DNA of 64,000 nt from Methanofervidicoccus abyssi (GTDB lineage: Archaea > AGJL01 > Methanococci > Methanococcales > Methanococcaceae), in assembly GCF_004310395.1 (NCBI RefSeq), contig NZ_BFAX01000004.1, forward strand, positions 62,001 to 126,000, read 5' to 3'. The translations under genes and the position numbers were made by a program. Shown here piece after piece: positions 47,283 through 56,173 of the stretch; positions within the stretch are counted from its first letter, which is position 1, and each line of letters starts with the position of its first letter. Under the pieces are notes generated by a model. That model saw only the letters and a program-made list of their open reading frames with translations, was not told where the DNA came from and searched no databases.

Positions 47283-49124
47283 GTGAAATTTATGGACATT
47301 TCGATAAGAACTAAGACTTTAGCTGTTTTTTCTTTACTTATAGTAATCGCAGGGTGTGCAGGATATTTTATAATCCAGAGTGGAAACTGTGTATTAGAAA
47401 ATGAAAAAACATTGGAAATCTTAAATAGACAAGGAACATTGATGCAGGAAATAACAAAATGTGTCTTATTAACTAACATGGGAAGATACGAATGTGTAGA
47501 AACTTTAAAGAATATCTCAAAGGAATTTGATAACAATTTAAACGATCTAATTAACGGTAACCCTGAAAGGGGAATTCCTCCTGCTCCAGATAATATCAAA
47601 CAACAGTTACTCAAAGTTAAAAAACTCTGGGATCCATTTTACGAGAAAATTAAAATACTCTATACAAAGGATCCTAAGGATCCAGAGTTTAAGGAGGCAT
47701 TAGAGTATATAAAAGATCATAATATGGAAATTGTATCTGGATTGGATAGAATAATAGAAGATTTATTAAAAAATCTATATAATGATACGGTATTTATGAA
47801 TAATATATCCACTATTGCAGGTATATCAATTGTATTTATATCTATACTCTGTATGATCTTTGTAGATAGGTTAATTATCACTCGATTAAAGGAACTTTAC
47901 AGAATAACCTATGAACTATCTCATGGAAATCTTAACGTAAAACCAAGGATAAAATTTTTTGGAGATGAAATAGGACGTGTATTTGACATTGTAATAAAAA
48001 CTATAGAGAGATTAAAAGAGGAAGAAAAAAGAAGAGAGATAGAACGAGAGAAGGAGTTAAACCGTTTATTCAAAGGTATATTCGAAGTTATGGAAAAGGT
48101 ATCAAAGGGAGATTTTACAGTTAAATTAGATGAAAATGTAAGTAGAAAGGATATTGCAAGGGTTATAAATACATCCATATCTAAAGTGGCTCAGTTAATT
48201 AAAGAATTAAGAGAAGAAATTGTAAGATTGAACTCTGAAATTAATAGATTAAAAACAGAACTTGAAAAGACAAGAGAAACTTCAAACCAGATAGCAGATG
48301 CCGCATCCCAGGTAGCCACTGCAGCCACAGATCAATCCGCAAAACTCCAGGATATCACCCAAGAGTTAGAAGAAACTACGAAACTAATTGAAAACACAGC
48401 CCAGAGTGCAGAGGAAGGTGTAAAGGCTGCAGAAGAAGTAAGTAACTACTCAGAGGAAGGTGTAAAGAAGGTAGAGAACGCAATAACAACGATGCAAAAC
48501 ATCGCAAATGTAATAGACGAGTTAGGTAAAGCTATCCAGGAACTCGGTGAAGAGAGTAAGAAGATCAACGAGATTACAGTACTTATCAAGGACATAGCAG
48601 AGCAGACTGGACTCCTGGCCCTCAACGCCTCTATAGAGGCTGCCAGGGCTGGAGAGGCAGGGAGAGGTTTCGCAGTTGTTGCAAGTGAGATAAAATCCTT
48701 AGCAGAAGAGATAGGGAAGTCTGTGGACGACATTAAGAAAACTATCTCCGAGATACAGAGTAAGATCGAGAAAACTGTAGATCTAGGTTTAACTGGTAAG
48801 GATGAAGTAGATAAGGGAGTCATCGCAATAGACGAGGTAAATAACGCATTCCTCAAAATCAAGGATGGAGTTTATACAACATTGGAAAAGATAAACGCAA
48901 TCAGAGAACATGCAGAAGAGTCCAGCAACAACATTCAGAGTGCTCTTAGACACGTCCAAGATATCGCCTCTATATCCGAGGAGTTTGCAGCCACTGCAGA
49001 GGAGCTGACTGCCAGTGTTGAAGAGCAAAACAGTGTCATTGAAGAGATAGCCAAGTCTATTGATGAAATAGCTAATATTTCCAAAGACATTGTTAAATCT
49101 ATGAGTGGATTTGAGATAAATTAA
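47283..49124 (+). CDS. Methyl-accepting chemotaxis protein
   Basis: 613 residues. Membrane helices at about 12-31 and 176-196 enclose an extracytoplasmic all-helical sensor (32-175), probably of the four-helix-bundle type. Two HAMP-like stretches follow (about 195-245 and 265-315), then a long coiled-coil signalling domain whose tip has [18 protein letters not shown] and [17 protein letters not shown]. Signals to CheA via CheW, which are not in the window. GTG start at 47283 with GAGGTGA upstream. Ligand unknown. Implies a motile, chemotactic cell. Confidence 0.92.
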   Translation: MKFMDISIRTKTLAVFSLLIVIAGCAGYFIIQSGNCVLENEKTLEILNRQGTLMQEITKCVLLTNMGRYECVETLKNISKEFDNNLNDLINGNPERGIPPAPDNIKQQLLKVKKLWDPFYEKIKILYTKDPKDPEFKEALEYIKDHNMEIVSGLDRIIEDLLKNLYNDTVFMNNISTIAGISIVFISILCMIFVDRLIITRLKELYRITYELSHGNLNVKPRIKFFGDEIGRVFDIVIKTIERLKEEEKRREIEREKELNRLFKGIFEVMEKVSKGDFTVKLDENVSRKDIARVINTSISKVAQLIKELREEIVRLNSEINRLKTELEKTRETSNQIADAASQVATAATDQSAKLQDITQELEETTKLIENTAQSAEEGVKAAEEVSNYSEEGVKKVENAITTMQNIANVIDELGKAIQELGEESKKINEITVLIKDIAEQTGLLALNASIEAARAGEAGRGFAVVASEIKSLAEEIGKSVDDIKKTISEIQSKIEKTVDLGLTGKDEVDKGVIAIDEVNNAFLKIKDGVYTTLEKINAIREHAEESSNNIQSALRHVQDIASISEEFAATAEELTASVEEQNSVIEEIAKSIDEIANISKDIVKSMSGFEIN

Positions 49125-49145
49125 TCTTTATTTTTTGGTGTGAAG

Positions 49146-50249
49146 ATGGAGGTATACTACAGCGTTGTTGGGGATTACAACTTACTTGAAAGGAACAACA
49201 ACTTGCTAGATCTCACCTTTAATAACTTAGAAGACTATAGGAGAATACTTATAAAACCTAACATACTCGGACCTTATTCTCCAAACAGACATGTTACTAC
49301 ACATCCAAAGTTTTTAGATTGGATTCTAAGATATTTAATAGAGATAAGGAAAATAGACAGAGATAAGATTGTAGTAGGAGAATCCTCTGGATTCCCCACA
49401 GAGAAGGCTTACGAAGTTTCTAAGATAAAAGATATCTGTGAGAAATACGGTATATCTTTTATACCGTTTGAGAGAGATAGAAGTGTAAAGATGAGGCTGT
49501 TAAATATCACCGTAGCAATTCCAAAGACAGTCATAGACAGTGATCTAATAATAAACCTGCCAAAGTTAAAAACTCATCTTCTTATGAAATATACTGGAGC
49601 CGTCAAAAACCTATACGGCTGTATACCTGGAGGATTAAAACCGAAACTTCATGGGCATTTTCCCAGAGAGAGTGATTTCGCATATTTCCTAGTGGAGTTA
49701 TACAAGTTTTTAATGGAAGATAGAGATATAATCTCTGTAATGGATGGTATCTGGGGTATGGAAGGTAATGGCCCAAGTAATGGAAAACCTGTAAATTCCA
49801 AGATAGTAATAGCTTCGAAGGATGCCTGCGCCTTAGATATCTTCGCAACCTATTATATAGAATACAATCCTATAGATGTTCTAACCAACAGGATTTTAAT
49901 TGATGATAAGCACAATTGGATAGACAGGTTAGATATTTCAGAGGTTAACGAAATTGTTAGAAAAAGGAGTTTAAAGGACATACCAAGAAAGAAATTTAGA
50001 AAACCTGATACCTTCTATCTAACATCTGTACTACCTCCTTTTATAGTAAGGTTGATATTCTCCACCATGATACAGAAACCAAGAATAGATAAAAGAAGAT
50101 GTAAAAGATGTGGTATATGTAAAGAAGTATGTCCTGTAGAGGCTATATCTCTAGATACCTTTAAGATAGATAGAAAGAAATGTATAAATTGCTACTGTTG
50201 TCATGAGATGTGTAGATTTAATGCCATTAAGTTGGGAAGGTTTTTATAA
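49146..50249 (+). CDS. DUF362 domain protein with two 4Fe-4S clusters
   Basis: 367 residues. N-terminal DUF362 domain (ILIKPNILGPYSPNRHVTTH, VVGESSGFPT, NLPKLKTHLLMKYTGAVKNL) and a C-terminal 2[4Fe-4S] ferredoxin module (CKRCGICKEVCPVEAI, CINCYCCHEMCRFNAI). GGTGTGAAG supports ATG 49146 over GTG 49140. 21 bases after the chemoreceptor stop, so perhaps co-transcribed. Redox role by motif; substrate unknown. Confidence 0.85.
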   Translation: MEVYYSVVGDYNLLERNNNLLDLTFNNLEDYRRILIKPNILGPYSPNRHVTTHPKFLDWILRYLIEIRKIDRDKIVVGESSGFPTEKAYEVSKIKDICEKYGISFIPFERDRSVKMRLLNITVAIPKTVIDSDLIINLPKLKTHLLMKYTGAVKNLYGCIPGGLKPKLHGHFPRESDFAYFLVELYKFLMEDRDIISVMDGIWGMEGNGPSNGKPVNSKIVIASKDACALDIFATYYIEYNPIDVLTNRILIDDKHNWIDRLDISEVNEIVRKRSLKDIPRKKFRKPDTFYLTSVLPPFIVRLIFSTMIQKPRIDKRRCKRCGICKEVCPVEAISLDTFKIDRKKCINCYCCHEMCRFNAIKLGRFL

Positions 50250-50707
50250 TCGTTTTTATAATCATTGGTAATTATAAAAATAATAGCGATATTTAAAGAA
50301 TAATTAGAAGTCATAAAAAAATAAAAAACTTTACATATGTTATTAGTAATGAAGGAACTATATTTAAATTAACAGTAATCATCGAAAATATCTCATAAAA
50401 ATCATAAAAATAATGATTATAATAATTATGAAAAATATAACAATAAGTAGAACAATTTTTAAAAATATCTAAATCAAAGAAATAAAGAAATAAATAGAAG
50501 TAAAAAGTAAAATCTGTCTTTATCCTCCGTTCTATATTGAATAATAGAAGAATAGGATGAAATTTTTTAATTTTTCTTCTTACCCTACTAATTTTTAACT
50601 ATCACTTCGATGAGAATTTTTTATATAGAGGTTGTTAAGTAATAATGGGAGTTAAACATCAATAATATTAAATATCATAAATAATATCATAATTTTGGTG
50701 TGAAAGT
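50250..50707. other. Gene-free gap before ehbC
   Basis: 458 bases, very AT-rich. Contains the 17-mer ATCATTGGTAATTATAA (50261-50277), also present in the pgk leader, and an AT-rich dispersed motif copy (50592-50613). No gene recognised; an ehbC promoter must lie in the right part. Confidence 0.4.
50253..50280 (+). terminator. AT-only hairpin after DUF362 gene
   Basis: TTTTTATAAT and its exact inverse ATTATAAAAA separated by 8 bases, immediately after the stop codon; a further direct TTTTTATAAT overlaps the gene end (50241-50250). Possible transcription end; weak because the stem has no G-C pair. Confidence 0.3.
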
Positions 50708-50992
50708 ATGTATTTTCCTATAAAAGAGATAGTACTTTTAATAGCTTCCACAGGGATACTCCTGGCATCCTACAGGTTGTGGATTATGAAGGATGGAAAG
50801 AATATGGTTTATGCACGTATTCATATTAGTAGTGTCATAGATCTCGCCTGCATACTTATAATGCTAGTTTTAAATCATCCATTGCTGGCATTTCTTTATC
50901 TCATCTTATCTCCCTTTGTAGCACATGCCATAGCAAATGCTGATTACTACGACAGGATGAAGAAGAGGGCGATAAAAAAATTAAGGTGTTGA
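50708..50992 (+). CDS. ehbC: Energy-converting hydrogenase B subunit C (MnhG-like)
   Basis: 94 residues with three hydrophobic segments. Resembles the MnhG/PhaG antiporter subunit (YARIHISSVIDLACILIML, SPFVAHAIANADYYD), which in Ehb corresponds to EhbC. Ehb is a membrane [NiFe] hydrogenase that reduces ferredoxin at the expense of an ion gradient for carbon fixation. GGTGTGAAAGT before the ATG; ehbD follows after 3 bases. Subunit letter assigned by similarity and by the neighbour. Confidence 0.7.
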   Translation: MYFPIKEIVLLIASTGILLASYRLWIMKDGKNMVYARIHISSVIDLACILIMLVLNHPLLAFLYLILSPFVAHAIANADYYDRMKKRAIKKLRC

Positions 50993-50995
50993 GAT

Positions 50996-51250
50996 ATGCC
51001 TCTAGGTATAATAGATGGGGCGGTTTTGATACTCATAGTACTCTCCTACCTTGGTGCTTTAACTCAGAAAGATCTCATTAAATGTGTGGTTCTAACTGGA
51101 CTAGGGGGTTTAGGACTGGCCTATATTTTCACATCCTTATTAGCTCCAGATGTTGCCCTAACTGAGGCCATACTTGGAAGTGCTGTACTTCCAGCTTTCT
51201 TTGCATTTACTGTGATGAGGACCCAGAGGTTCGACGAAATAGATGAATAG
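50996..51250 (+). CDS. ehbD: Energy-converting hydrogenase B subunit D (MbhD-like)
   Basis: 84 residues, two to three membrane helices, with the DUF4040/MbhD hallmark LLAPDVALTEAILGSAVLPA. AGGTG precedes the ATG and lies across the ehbC stop. Overlaps the next gene by 8 bases. Core ehb genes are not adjacent, in keeping with the scattered ehb genes of Methanococcales. Confidence 0.75.
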   Translation: MPLGIIDGAVLILIVLSYLGALTQKDLIKCVVLTGLGGLGLAYIFTSLLAPDVALTEAILGSAVLPAFFAFTVMRTQRFDEIDE

Positions 51251-52004
51251 ACTGATAGCTATGTATCTGATAGGGATAGACTACAGGAATAGAAACAGTA
51301 AAGAAGTACTGAAGGCGTATAAAAAACTCTTAAGCGAAGGTATAGATATAAAACTTGTTGAAGATCCTAAAGAGTTAATAGATTCTGTATTGAAGGGTTG
51401 TGTGTTAGGTGGAGTGAGGGGAACCCTACCTTCCTCGGAAGTGATGTCCTATTTGAGAAAACATATAGGGAGGTTTTATAGGGCGTCGATCCTGAAGAAT
51501 CCCTTTATCGGAGAATACTTCTTTTTAGTTCCTGTAGGGATAGATGAGATAAATGAGAATAACAGTTTTAGGGATAAAGTAACTATTATAAAGTATATTT
51601 TAGATTTTATAAAAGACAGTGGCTTCTTTAAAGATGTAAAAATCGGAGTACTCTCTGGAGGAAGGTTCTCTGACTACGGCAGAAGTGAGAGGGTAGATAA
51701 ATTAATAGAAGAGGCAGTGAATATTGTTGAATATATACGTAAAACATACAACGTCCATATAGAACATAGAGGTATAGTATTGGAGGAATACTTAAAGGAG
51801 GGTTTCAACGTTATATTGGCTCCAGATGGTATATCAGGTAATCTAATTTTCAGATCTTTGGCCTTAGTCTGTGGGGTTGAGGGATGTGGGGCCTTAGTAT
51901 TGAGTAGAAGGAGGATAAGGTTTATTGATACAAGTAGAAGTGGCACCTGGGATAGATATTACAACAGTGTGAAATTTCTAAAAAACTTATTTCCACTTAA
52001 GTAA
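51243..52004 (+). CDS. Methanogenesis marker protein 4 / MtxX-like
   Basis: 253 residues with a phosphotransacetylase-like fold: CVLGGVRGTLPSSEVMSYL, VGVLSGGRFSDYGRS-type loop and LAPDGISGNLIFRSLALVCG. This matches the methanogen-specific marker 4 (MtxX) group, of unknown function despite a methyltransferase name. Overlaps ehbD by 8 bases; start could be 51243 or ATG 51261. Membership in a transcript with ehb genes is notable. Confidence 0.6.
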   Translation: MNRLIAMYLIGIDYRNRNSKEVLKAYKKLLSEGIDIKLVEDPKELIDSVLKGCVLGGVRGTLPSSEVMSYLRKHIGRFYRASILKNPFIGEYFFLVPVGIDEINENNSFRDKVTIIKYILDFIKDSGFFKDVKIGVLSGGRFSDYGRSERVDKLIEEAVNIVEYIRKTYNVHIEHRGIVLEEYLKEGFNVILAPDGISGNLIFRSLALVCGVEGCGALVLSRRRIRFIDTSRSGTWDRYYNSVKFLKNLFPLK

Positions 52005-52176
52005 TAACCAATTATTGGAATTCTGGCTTTCTTAAGTGTCAAGGGACATTCAGGGAGGCAATAATAAAAGAGCTTTTTACATTTTTTACCGTATTATATT
52101 ATGAATAAGCTGTGGCTATATTATTTTTACTATTTTAGTTTAAATTTTTACATAAGAAATAAGTTTGGTGATGATA

Positions 52177-52974
52177 TTGTCCTTATTAATTAAAATTTAC
52201 GATTTTTTTAACGAAATGGGGTTATCAAAGATTTATGAAAAAATACTGGAAAAGAAGATCGATAAAAATAAGGTTCCAAAACATGTAGGAGTTATAATGG
52301 ATGGAAATAGGAGGTTGGCAAGATTATTAGGGGAGAAACCTATAAGGGGACATTACTTAGGTGCAAAGAAGGTCAAGGAATTTATAAAGTGGTGTATAGA
52401 TTTAAACATTGGAATCGTTACTCTCTATTCCTTTTCTCTGGAGAACTTTTATAGGCCTAAGGAAGAGGTAGAGGCTCTGATGGATCTATTTGAAAGAGAG
52501 TTTAGATCCATTGCAGAGGATCCCGATGTACATAGGTATCAAATCAACATAAAGGCTATAGGTAGGCTACATCTACTACCTAAGAAGGTACAGGAAGCTA
52601 TAAGATATGCAGAGGAGAGGACTAAAAATTATAATAAGTACAGGGTTAATATCGCCATTGCTTATGGAGGTAGGCAGGAGTTAGTGGATGCCGTGAAAAA
52701 GATCGCTGAAAAAGTGAAAAAAAATGAATTAGATATTGAAGATATAACTGTAGAGACTATCTCCCAACATCTATACACCTCCCACCTCCCATATCCAGAT
52801 CCAGATCTAATAATAAGAACTTCGGGAGAGGAGAGAATAAGTAACTTTCTAATATGGCAGTCGAGTTATTCTGAACTTTACTTCTGTGACACCTACTGGC
52901 CTAAGTTTAGGAAGATAGATTTTCTCAGGGCTATAAGGGATTATCAGAGGAGGGTAAGGAGATTCGGAAGGTAA
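52177..52974 (+). CDS. uppS: cis-Prenyltransferase (undecaprenyl diphosphate synthase family)
   Basis: Builds long-chain polyprenyl diphosphates, precursors of the dolichol-type glycan carrier. 265 residues. HVGVIMDGNRRLARLLGEKP with the catalytic Asp, YSFSLENFYRP, and RTSGEERISNFLIWQSSYSE near the end. GGTGA at 52167-52171 supports TTG 52177; ORF extends upstream to TTG 52165. Confidence 0.93.
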   Translation: MSLLIKIYDFFNEMGLSKIYEKILEKKIDKNKVPKHVGVIMDGNRRLARLLGEKPIRGHYLGAKKVKEFIKWCIDLNIGIVTLYSFSLENFYRPKEEVEALMDLFEREFRSIAEDPDVHRYQINIKAIGRLHLLPKKVQEAIRYAEERTKNYNKYRVNIAIAYGGRQELVDAVKKIAEKVKKNELDIEDITVETISQHLYTSHLPYPDPDLIIRTSGEERISNFLIWQSSYSELYFCDTYWPKFRKIDFLRAIRDYQRRVRRFGR

Positions 52975-53535
52975 AATCAGAGGATATAGGTGTAGGAAAT
53001 ATTATCTTCTATTTTATTCTATAGTTTAAGATAAAATTAAAAAATTTTAAAGAGCAAAATAATTATATTTATCTTAGTGATTAAAATAGTATTAAAGATA
53101 ATTAATAATGAATGAACTATTAACTATATCTATATCTCAGGATGGTTTTCTAAACACTAAAAAATAATGATGAAAAAATTCTAACATGAGTTAGAAGCTA
53201 TCCACAGTTATAGTTAGAAAATGTTAAGAGAGTCTCTTTCTCCAATCTTCGGAAATAGATAATAGAAATAGATAATAGATTTTCCTAATTTTTTATTTAA
53301 TTATTATTTTAATTATTACTTCAATTTTTTATAAAAATTAATGTAAGTATACAAAAAGGATAAAGTATATATAATGTATCGTAAGAATAGTAATTTACTA
53401 TTTTAAAGTATGGTACGCACTGTAGTAAGGAAAACTTGAACTATTAATATCCATCTATGGAGATATCTCAAGGGATATATATCAAATAATTATAACTACC
53501 AGCTATTTTTACTATTAAATAAGGGATGTGGTATC
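52975..53535. other. Gene-free gap uppS/MBL with promoter-like site
   Basis: 561 bases. Features: TTTCTAAACACT (53147-53158); 7-bp hairpin TTCTAAC-ATGA-GTTAGAA (53179-53196); tandem 13-mer AAATAGATAATAG twice (53253-53278); strong TATA-like AAAGTATATATAATG (about 53362-53376), about 165 bases before the next gene, leaving room for a long leader or small RNA. Confidence 0.4.
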
Positions 53536-54330
53536 TTGGTGGATATAATATTCTTAGGTGCTGGAGGAGGTAGGTGGGAAACTATATATCAAAATAAGGG
53601 TACAGGAGGTTTTAGGATACACACTGAGAAAACACGGTTACATATAGATCCAGGTCCTGGGACTTTGGTAAGGATGAAGGATTTAAATATAAATCCCCTA
53701 GATACTAACATTCTCTTCGTCTCTCACGATCATCCAGATCACTATACAGACGCTGAGATAATAGTAGAAGCCATGACTAAAGGAATGACAAAGAAAAGAG
53801 GCTATATTGTAAGTAACATCTCAGTTTTAGAGGGTTTTGGTAAGTATGAAAATGCAATCTCTAAGTATCATCAGTCTATGTGTGAGAAGGTCTATATACT
53901 AAATCCTGGAGAGTCTGTAAGTATCTACGATGTAAAACTAACAGGTACAAAGACGAAACATGGAGATCCTTTTGGTATTGGTTTAAGAGTTAGCACATAC
54001 AACGGGGATATTGGATACACTGGAGATACTGAAAAAATAGATTCCCTCATCCAAGATTTCGATGGAGTTAGAGTACTTGTAGCTAACGTTATGAAGGAGA
54101 AGGGGAAAAGGATAAGGGGACATCTATGTTCCAACGATTTGATAGATCTCTTGGGGAGTATGAACAAAAAGCCTGAATTAGTGGTTATTAATCACATGGG
54201 TTTAAAGATGGCGAATGTAATAGGGGAATGTAGATATATCTTAGAAAATACTGGAGTTAAAACTGTTGCTGCAAAGATTGGGTTGAAGGTTTCACTATAT
54301 AAGGATTTCTACAGTATAATGTATCTTTAG
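53536..54330 (+). CDS. Metallo-beta-lactamase fold hydrolase
   Basis: 264 residues, MBL fold: metal motif SHDHPDHYTD (HxHxDH), LHIDPGPGTL, later YTGDTE and VVINHMG. Overall layout resembles RNase Z-like phosphodiesterases, but substrate is unknown. TTG start at 53536 after GATGTGGT. First of a probable operon with the DUF2067 and rpoL genes (9-base gap). Confidence 0.78.
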   Translation: MVDIIFLGAGGGRWETIYQNKGTGGFRIHTEKTRLHIDPGPGTLVRMKDLNINPLDTNILFVSHDHPDHYTDAEIIVEAMTKGMTKKRGYIVSNISVLEGFGKYENAISKYHQSMCEKVYILNPGESVSIYDVKLTGTKTKHGDPFGIGLRVSTYNGDIGYTGDTEKIDSLIQDFDGVRVLVANVMKEKGKRIRGHLCSNDLIDLLGSMNKKPELVVINHMGLKMANVIGECRYILENTGVKTVAAKIGLKVSLYKDFYSIMYL

Positions 54331-54339
54331 GGTGAGAGT

Positions 54340-54972
54340 ATGAAAAAAATTATAAGTTTAAAGGCAACAAATAGGGAGATCCTAGATTTCTGTAATGAAA
54401 TATCGAAGATTGATATTAACTGTTCTGTAGAGTCAAAGACAGTTTATAGTGAATGCGAAAATATAAACACTTTTAGGATTAAGATATATGGATACGATAA
54501 GGATAAACTTACAGAGGACTATAGAACTGTAAAAGCCTTGATAAACAAGATACATAGAAGATACAACCCAGATCGAAGGGGATTCTACGAGTTTCAACTC
54601 TCTGAGTTGAAGTACCCTATAAACAAAGATCTAATAATGGAAACATTGAAAATGTTGAATATTGACTATATATACAACAAAGATAGTGGTAGTATAAAGT
54701 GTAAGTTATCCTATGACGAATTCAACAGAATCTTAGAGGAGTTAAACAGTATATGTAGTGATCCAAGGTTGAATATGATGAAAATAGGTTCAAGACCTGT
54801 AAAGAATATAATAGTTCTTATCTCTTACTTCACTAAAAAGGATGTAGAAGAGATTGTAGATGAATGTATTGAGAACGGTTTCTTTAGAGTAGAGGAAGAT
54901 GGTAAAATACAGTTGAACAGGGATCCAAAACTTATAAAGGAGTATTACTTCAAGAGGGGAGAGAATGAGTGA
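54340..54972 (+). CDS. DUF2067-like archaeal protein
   Basis: 210 residues, soluble, with no motif of known function. Conserved-looking stretch INKIHRRYNPDRRGFYEFQL and a helical C-terminus. Its position directly before rpoL (8-base overlap) suggests the conserved archaeal DUF2067 protein seen there in relatives; possibly nucleic-acid related, by context only. GGGTGAGAGT before the ATG. Confidence 0.6.
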   Translation: MKKIISLKATNREILDFCNEISKIDINCSVESKTVYSECENINTFRIKIYGYDKDKLTEDYRTVKALINKIHRRYNPDRRGFYEFQLSELKYPINKDLIMETLKMLNIDYIYNKDSGSIKCKLSYDEFNRILEELNSICSDPRLNMMKIGSRPVKNIIVLISYFTKKDVEEIVDECIENGFFRVEEDGKIQLNRDPKLIKEYYFKRGENE

Positions 54973-55264
54973 ATACGTGAAGGTGTTAAGCAGAGATGCG
55001 AACAGTATTGAATTAGAGATAGTAAATGAAGACCACTCGCTATGCAACCTACTTAAGGACATTTTACTAAAAATGGAGGATAAAGTCGTTATGGCTTCCT
55101 ACTGTATAGATCATCCTGTTTTAGATCCTGAAACTGGTAGATATATATCTAATCCAAGGATAACTCTAATAACTAAAGAAGGGGTGGATCCTATAGAGGT
55201 ACTCAAGGAAGCACTAAGAGAAATAATAGATCTATGTGATAGATCATTAAGAGAGCTAAAATGA
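54965..55264 (+). CDS. rpoL: DNA-directed RNA polymerase subunit L
   Basis: 99 residues. RpoL pairs with RpoD in the assembly platform (alpha-like) of archaeal RNA polymerase. Family motif NEDHSLCNLLKDILL and ASYCIDHPVLDPETGRYISN. Shine-Dalgarno AGAGGGGAGA lies in the end of the preceding gene, which it overlaps by 8 bases. Confidence 0.95.
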   Translation: MSEYVKVLSRDANSIELEIVNEDHSLCNLLKDILLKMEDKVVMASYCIDHPVLDPETGRYISNPRITLITKEGVDPIEVLKEALREIIDLCDRSLRELK

Positions 55265-55364
55265 TCTGCAATATATTATAATAACAAAAATTATAAAAAT
55301 AAAATTTTATTAATAATAACTATTTTTTTATTATATTGTATTATAAGGAGAAGGAGAGGATTGT

Positions 55365-56030
55365 ATGATGATGCCCAACAACTTATATATGGAGTATATG
55401 AAAGGAACTACCACTATAGGCCTTATATGTAAGGATGGTATAGTACTTGCCACTGACAGAAGGGCTACAATGGGCAACCTCATTGCAGATAAAGAAGCGA
55501 AAAAGTTATATAAGATAGATGATTATATAGCTATAACTATAGCAGGTAGTGTCGGGGACGCCCAGGCCCTTGTCAGGTTGATCTCTGCAGAAACCAAGTT
55601 ATACAAACTGAGGACTGGGAGTTATATACCACCACATTCCTGTGCAGTACTTTTAAGTAATATACTACACAGTAGTAGATACTTCCCTTTTTTAACCCAG
55701 ATGTTAGTTGGAGGATACGACAACTTATATGGCCCAAAACTATTTTCCTTAGATCCCTTGGGTGGAGTTAATGAGGAGTCGTCCTTTACAGCAACAGGTT
55801 CAGGCTCTCCAACAGCTCTAGGTGTCTTAGAGAGTGAATATAGAAGAAACTTGTCTGTAAAAAAAGGTAAAGAGCTGGCAGTTAGAGCTCTTGTATCGGC
55901 CATGGAGAGGGATGCCTATTCAGGTAACGGCATCTCTCTTGGAGTGGTAGATAGGAACGGAGTTAAGATATACTCCGAGAATGAGGTGAATAGGTTAGTG
56001 AATAGAGTTAAAAAGAAGATAAAACATTAA
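55365..56030 (+). CDS. psmB: Proteasome beta subunit
   Basis: Catalytic subunit of the 20S proteasome. 221 residues. Propeptide of about 14 residues ends MEYMKG, after which the catalytic Thr1 starts [21 protein letters not shown]; Asp17 and Lys33 positions fit ([13 protein letters not shown]). Three ATG codons in a row at the start leave the first residue uncertain. Followed by aCPSF1 after 143 T-rich bases, an arrangement also seen in relatives. Confidence 0.95.
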   Translation: MMMPNNLYMEYMKGTTTIGLICKDGIVLATDRRATMGNLIADKEAKKLYKIDDYIAITIAGSVGDAQALVRLISAETKLYKLRTGSYIPPHSCAVLLSNILHSSRYFPFLTQMLVGGYDNLYGPKLFSLDPLGGVNEESSFTATGSGSPTALGVLESEYRRNLSVKKGKELAVRALVSAMERDAYSGNGISLGVVDRNGVKIYSENEVNRLVNRVKKKIKH

Positions 56031-56173
56031 AAGTCTTATTTAAAATTAATTATTTTTACTTAATTTTTAGATATTTTATTGTTTTTGTTAGAATACTATC
56101 TTTTATTTTTCTTCAATAATTAAAATAAAAATTTTGATTTTTTTAATTTAAAAAAATTTTTGGAGGGTTCGTT

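Noticed and set aside
47921-48862. Antisense ORFs within the chemoreceptor gene
   Set aside because: Ser/Phe/Thr-rich mirror frames of the coiled-coil coding sequence.
53163-53235. C/D box guide RNA candidate
   Set aside because: A box C-like ATGATGA is present but no box D (CTGA) at suitable distance.
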